From the NCBI GenBank assembly GCA_018436705.1, contig JAHDLA010000023.1:79515-143514 (forward strand): a DNA stretch of 64,000 nt. The letters run 5' to 3'. The notes below the pieces were generated by a model, which ran no database searches, was not told where the DNA came from, and was given only the letters and a program-made list of their open reading frames with translations. Made by a program: the position numbers and the translations under genes. Numbering within the stretch: the stretch's first letter is position 1; each line of letters begins with the position of its first letter. The stretch is from Sedimentibacter sp. (GTDB lineage Bacteria; Bacillota; Clostridia; Tissierellales; Sedimentibacteraceae). This document shows positions 61,573 through 64,000 of the stretch, in pieces.

Positions 61573-62034
61573 ATGAAAAAGGTAGCATTATATTGTATAT
61601 TTGCATTAATGGTGATTATAGTGCAATTATTATTTGTGAGTTACTGCTTAAGAAATGTGAAGTTTTCGGTGTTAGTAAGGGCTCATGAGCAAGTTTACAC
61701 AGAATATTCAGATAAGATAATGGGCTTTGGTGGCGCAGTAGTAAATAGAACAATATTTCCTGTAAAGGTTGTAAATATAGAGCCGATTGATGGTAGGGGC
61801 GTAGAGTATGTTACTACTGCAATAACTGAGTGGGGATTTTCTGAAATAGAAAAAGAAGAATTGTTTAAGAAAGAGAGTTTAGAGGATAAGCTATTAAGAC
61901 CTTTTTCAGAGTATTCGATTGGTTGTTTTTATAAATTTACAGGAGAATATATGGTAAACCCAGACATATATGAAATAACATATTCTATCTTTGGTCTCAA
62001 ATTTAAGAAAATAGAAGGAATTAACGACAATTAG
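61573..62034 (+). CDS. membrane-anchored small protein, unknown
   Basis: 153 residues, GGAGGAG seven bases before ATG. N-terminal hydrophobic segment (about 4-26, LYCIFALMVIIVQLLFVSYC), then an external beta-rich domain (VVNRTIFPVKVVNIEPIDGRGVEYV, LLRPFSEYSIGCFYKFTGEYMVNPDIYEITYSI) that looks Ig-like. Similar small anchored proteins occur in Clostridia; I cannot name the family. Confidence 0.6.
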   Translation: MKKVALYCIFALMVIIVQLLFVSYCLRNVKFSVLVRAHEQVYTEYSDKIMGFGGAVVNRTIFPVKVVNIEPIDGRGVEYVTTAITEWGFSEIEKEELFKKESLEDKLLRPFSEYSIGCFYKFTGEYMVNPDIYEITYSIFGLKFKKIEGINDN

Positions 62035-62203
62035 ATTGGTTTAGATAAGTTAGAATGTCAATGGGACGGCAGGTTGTGTAAAAACGCAGTCTTCTCCATC
62101 ACATAAAATTCAGCTTATGCAAATTTATAAATGGATATTAAATTAATATTGACTATTGAGCTAAATAGCAGTAAAATTGTAAAAATCTTGCAGGAGGATA
62201 AGT

Positions 62204-63046
62204 ATGGAAGACTGCGTACGTATTGTTCAGGAGCATTATGATAGTGATGTGCAGTATGAGTGGGACAGACTCGAAAGACATCCTTTTGAATTTGCAATAA
62301 CTACAAAAATGATGGATAGATATATTAAACCCGGTGACAGAATTCTGGATATAGGCGGAGGTCCGGGGCGATATTCGATTTACTATGCCCAAAAAGGCTG
62401 TGATGTCACTCTTGTTGATTTGTCCGCAGAAAATGTAAGGTTCGCTCTCCAAAAATCTAAAGAACTAGGTGTGAGTATTAAAGCTATTTCAGGAGATGCA
62501 AGAGAAGTGAGCGAATTTATAAAGGGAAAATTTGACCATGTATTTGTTATGGGTCCCATGTATCATCTGCTTGAAGAAAAGGATAGAATCAAAGCTTTAA
62601 ACGAAGCTATATCTTTACTTAAAGACAAAGGAATGATATACGTTTCCTTTATCCTTATGTTTGCAGGAATGATTTTTGGAATGAAAACTTCTCCTGAAAT
62701 GCTGCTTTTAGAAAGTGAACAGATTTTCATTGACGCTGTTATAAACGGAAAATCCTATGCTGGGGATGCATTCACAAAAGCATTTTTTATTGACCAAAAA
62801 AGTATTATTCCATTTATGGATAGGTTCCATCTTGAAAAAAAGCATCTTTTCGGTCAGGAAGGCATTCTTGCTCCATGCGAATTAAATTTTCTTAATCAAC
62901 CTCAGGAAGTAATAGATAAATGGGTAGCAATCGCAGAGCAATTATGTGAAAGAGAAGAATTATTAAGCTATTCCGAGCACGCTATGTATATAGGTAAGAA
63001 GGTTTATACAAATTGGAGGATTGATTTTGAGTATAAAAGAGATTGA
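62204..63046 (+). CDS. class I SAM-dependent methyltransferase
   Basis: 280 residues. Motif I ILDIGGGPGRYSIYYAQKGCDVTLVDLS near 47-74, then FDHVFVMGPMYHLLEEKDRIKALNEA, the usual UbiE/COQ5-like motif IV region. AGGAGG precedes ATG. Substrate unknown. Its last 20 bases overlap the next gene. Confidence 0.9.
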   Translation: MEDCVRIVQEHYDSDVQYEWDRLERHPFEFAITTKMMDRYIKPGDRILDIGGGPGRYSIYYAQKGCDVTLVDLSAENVRFALQKSKELGVSIKAISGDAREVSEFIKGKFDHVFVMGPMYHLLEEKDRIKALNEAISLLKDKGMIYVSFILMFAGMIFGMKTSPEMLLLESEQIFIDAVINGKSYAGDAFTKAFFIDQKSIIPFMDRFHLEKKHLFGQEGILAPCELNFLNQPQEVIDKWVAIAEQLCEREELLSYSEHAMYIGKKVYTNWRIDFEYKRD

Positions 63047-63722
63047 AATTAAAGGGAAAATAGCTAAAACAATATTGGTACTTATACTGACATGTTTAAT
63101 ATTCTCAGGCTGTAAAAACACAGAAGGAGATATTGAAAAAACAGAATCAGACATAGAAACTGATATGCCGGAACTTGATACAAGTGAAGATAATGACCAA
63201 GAATTAAGTGGTAAGATAATAGATGGGACCACAAATATAATAAATGAAGTAATAGAAGATAATAGTGAAATTGCAGAGAGGATTGACTATATCTACGATT
63301 ATAATGGAAATGACAGAGATTCATCATTATATATCGCAGGGCTAAAAATTTTTGAGGAATTCAGTACAGAAGAATTTGGATATTGCAATGAAGGCAGCGT
63401 TGGTATAAATTCAGCTGAAAATATTTTAGAATTTTATATAACTACTTCTACAGGTCTTATGCCGGCTAGTGGTTCTATCACCGGTCCTGAGGTTCGTTTT
63501 AAAATGGATCTTGATACAAATGAAATTATTGAAAAAGAGTTTACACCGGCACCAAACTATGCTGAAGCTGCGGAACGTTCCCCTGAATATATTAATCCGG
63601 ATTCTATTCAGTACAGCGAAAAAGTTATCGAACTAAGCGATGAACAATTAATTGAAATCGGATTGTATTTTAAAGAATATATCATGGAAATAGAGAATAG
63701 CAAAAAAGAAACACAAGATTGA
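63027..63722 (+). CDS. lipoprotein with acidic linker, unknown
   Basis: 231 residues from a TTG with GGAGG 7 bases before it; the in-frame TTG at 63021 is too close to that site. Hydrophobic signal and lipobox IFSGC (Cys about 28), a long Glu/Asp/Ser linker to about 85, then a compact domain (YIAGLKIFEEFSTEEFGYCNEGS, LEFYITTSTGLMPASGSITGPEVRFKMDLDT). No family recognised. Overlaps the methyltransferase gene, so co-transcribed. Confidence 0.6.
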   Translation: MSIKEIEIKGKIAKTILVLILTCLIFSGCKNTEGDIEKTESDIETDMPELDTSEDNDQELSGKIIDGTTNIINEVIEDNSEIAERIDYIYDYNGNDRDSSLYIAGLKIFEEFSTEEFGYCNEGSVGINSAENILEFYITTSTGLMPASGSITGPEVRFKMDLDTNEIIEKEFTPAPNYAEAAERSPEYINPDSIQYSEKVIELSDEQLIEIGLYFKEYIMEIENSKKETQD

Positions 63723-63750
63723 AGCTATTGATACTTTATTATTGAGCGGC

Positions 63751-63803
63751 AAGCCAAAGTAAATTATTGACACTAGAAAGCAACAATGATTTACTTCGGC
63801 TTT
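63751..63803 (+). terminator. hairpin after the lipoprotein gene
   Basis: AAGCC-AAGTAAAT / ATTTACTT-GGCTT with a single mismatch; no T run, so a weak terminator at best. Confidence 0.4.
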
Positions 63804-63940
63804 CAGCATACGGCTCTTTGTCAAATGTATCAGTATGTTACGTCCAACTCCTTGTAATTGGGAGTGTAACAAATTACGTGTAAATGGATTTTTGGATTAA
63901 AAAATTTATAAATGTAAATACTAAAGATACAGCATAAATA

Positions 63941-64000
63941 AAGGCAACGCAGAGGTGCGACCTAAACGCTTGCTGTTCTTTATACGGTGATCGGGCGGTC
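63941..64000 (+). promoter_or_regulatory. possible 5' part of a lysine riboswitch (L-box), cut by window end
   Basis: The last 60 bases are GC-richer and contain GCAGAGGTGCGA, matching the highly conserved AGAGGTGCG near the 5' end of lysine riboswitches. The following conserved parts cannot be seen. Confidence 0.3.

Noticed and set aside
1..64000. CRISPR array, rRNA operon, prophage or integrase
   Set aside because: No regularly spaced repeats, no rRNA sequence and no phage genes were seen; only one tRNA gene and one dead transposase are present.

Overview
The window is low-GC DNA from a spore-forming, Gram-positive clostridial bacterium. Evidence: an alpha/beta-type small acid-soluble spore protein, RNase M5 next to KsgA, an S-layer-like protein, VanW and LCP envelope proteins, T-box leaders, strong Shine-Dalgarno sites with several TTG/GTG starts, and AT-rich intergenic DNA with rho-independent terminators. 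The mix (TRAP transporter, TolC-like protein, IMP dehydrogenase) reminds me of Sedimentibacter-like Clostridia/Tissierellia, but that is only a guess.

Layout. 0.4-2.6 kb: amidohydrolase and TrpRS. 2.7-11 kb: an export cluster of two ABC-2 permeases, an HlyD-type adaptor, a TolC-type protein and a Usp/KdpD-like protein, preceded by a PhoR/PhoB-type two-component pair; no ATPase gene is present. 11-17.5 kb: membrane protein, CobS-like protein, a secreted protein with a broken zinc-protease motif, RlmH, TfoX-like, VanW and two GNATs. 17.8-24.4 kb: AsnB, a Cys/Gly/Asn-repeat protein, SASP, LCP protein, PduO-type adenosyltransferase, then the KsgA-RnmV-Udk cluster. 24.7-33 kb: a sugar-acid catabolic island, with a TRAP transporter and three dehydrogenases transcribed one way, KDPG aldolase and KDG kinase the other way, and an IclR regulator between them. 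Near-identical composite operator sites lie just downstream of both divergent promoters. 33-39.4 kb: 3D protein, pyridoxamine kinase, orphan osmoprotectant-binding lipoprotein, GT8 glycosyltransferase, FtsH. 39.6-41 kb: two tandem T-box leaders with proline (CCC) specifiers before a ProC-like gene. 41-47 kb: AlkX/YcaQ-like protein, HD protein, a PadR-FtsW-like operon with a clear operator/promoter, GuaB, DUF1292 protein. A tRNA-Pro(GGG) gene matching the T-box specifier follows at 47.1 kb.

47.9-55.1 kb holds the most unusual locus: a three-gene operon of a 1621-residue protein (HD hydrolase, helical repeats, NadD-like nucleotidyltransferase, GNAT-like segment, PRPP-type phosphoribosyltransferase motif), a lactate/malate-dehydrogenase-like protein whose catalytic Asp seems replaced by Asn, and a flavodoxin-type protein with a Cys cluster. 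The combination suggests a nucleotide or dinucleotide cofactor salvage, modification or repair system; I know of no described system with this make-up. 55.2-58.2 kb is ordinary (FAH-family hydrolase, DUF421/DUF4363 pair, QueG-like ferredoxin protein). 58.3-64 kb is a decayed accessory region: gene fragments, a lipoprotein, a broken REP-associated tyrosine transposase with REP-like repeats on both sides, a methyltransferase, another lipoprotein and possibly the start of a lysine riboswitch at the edge.
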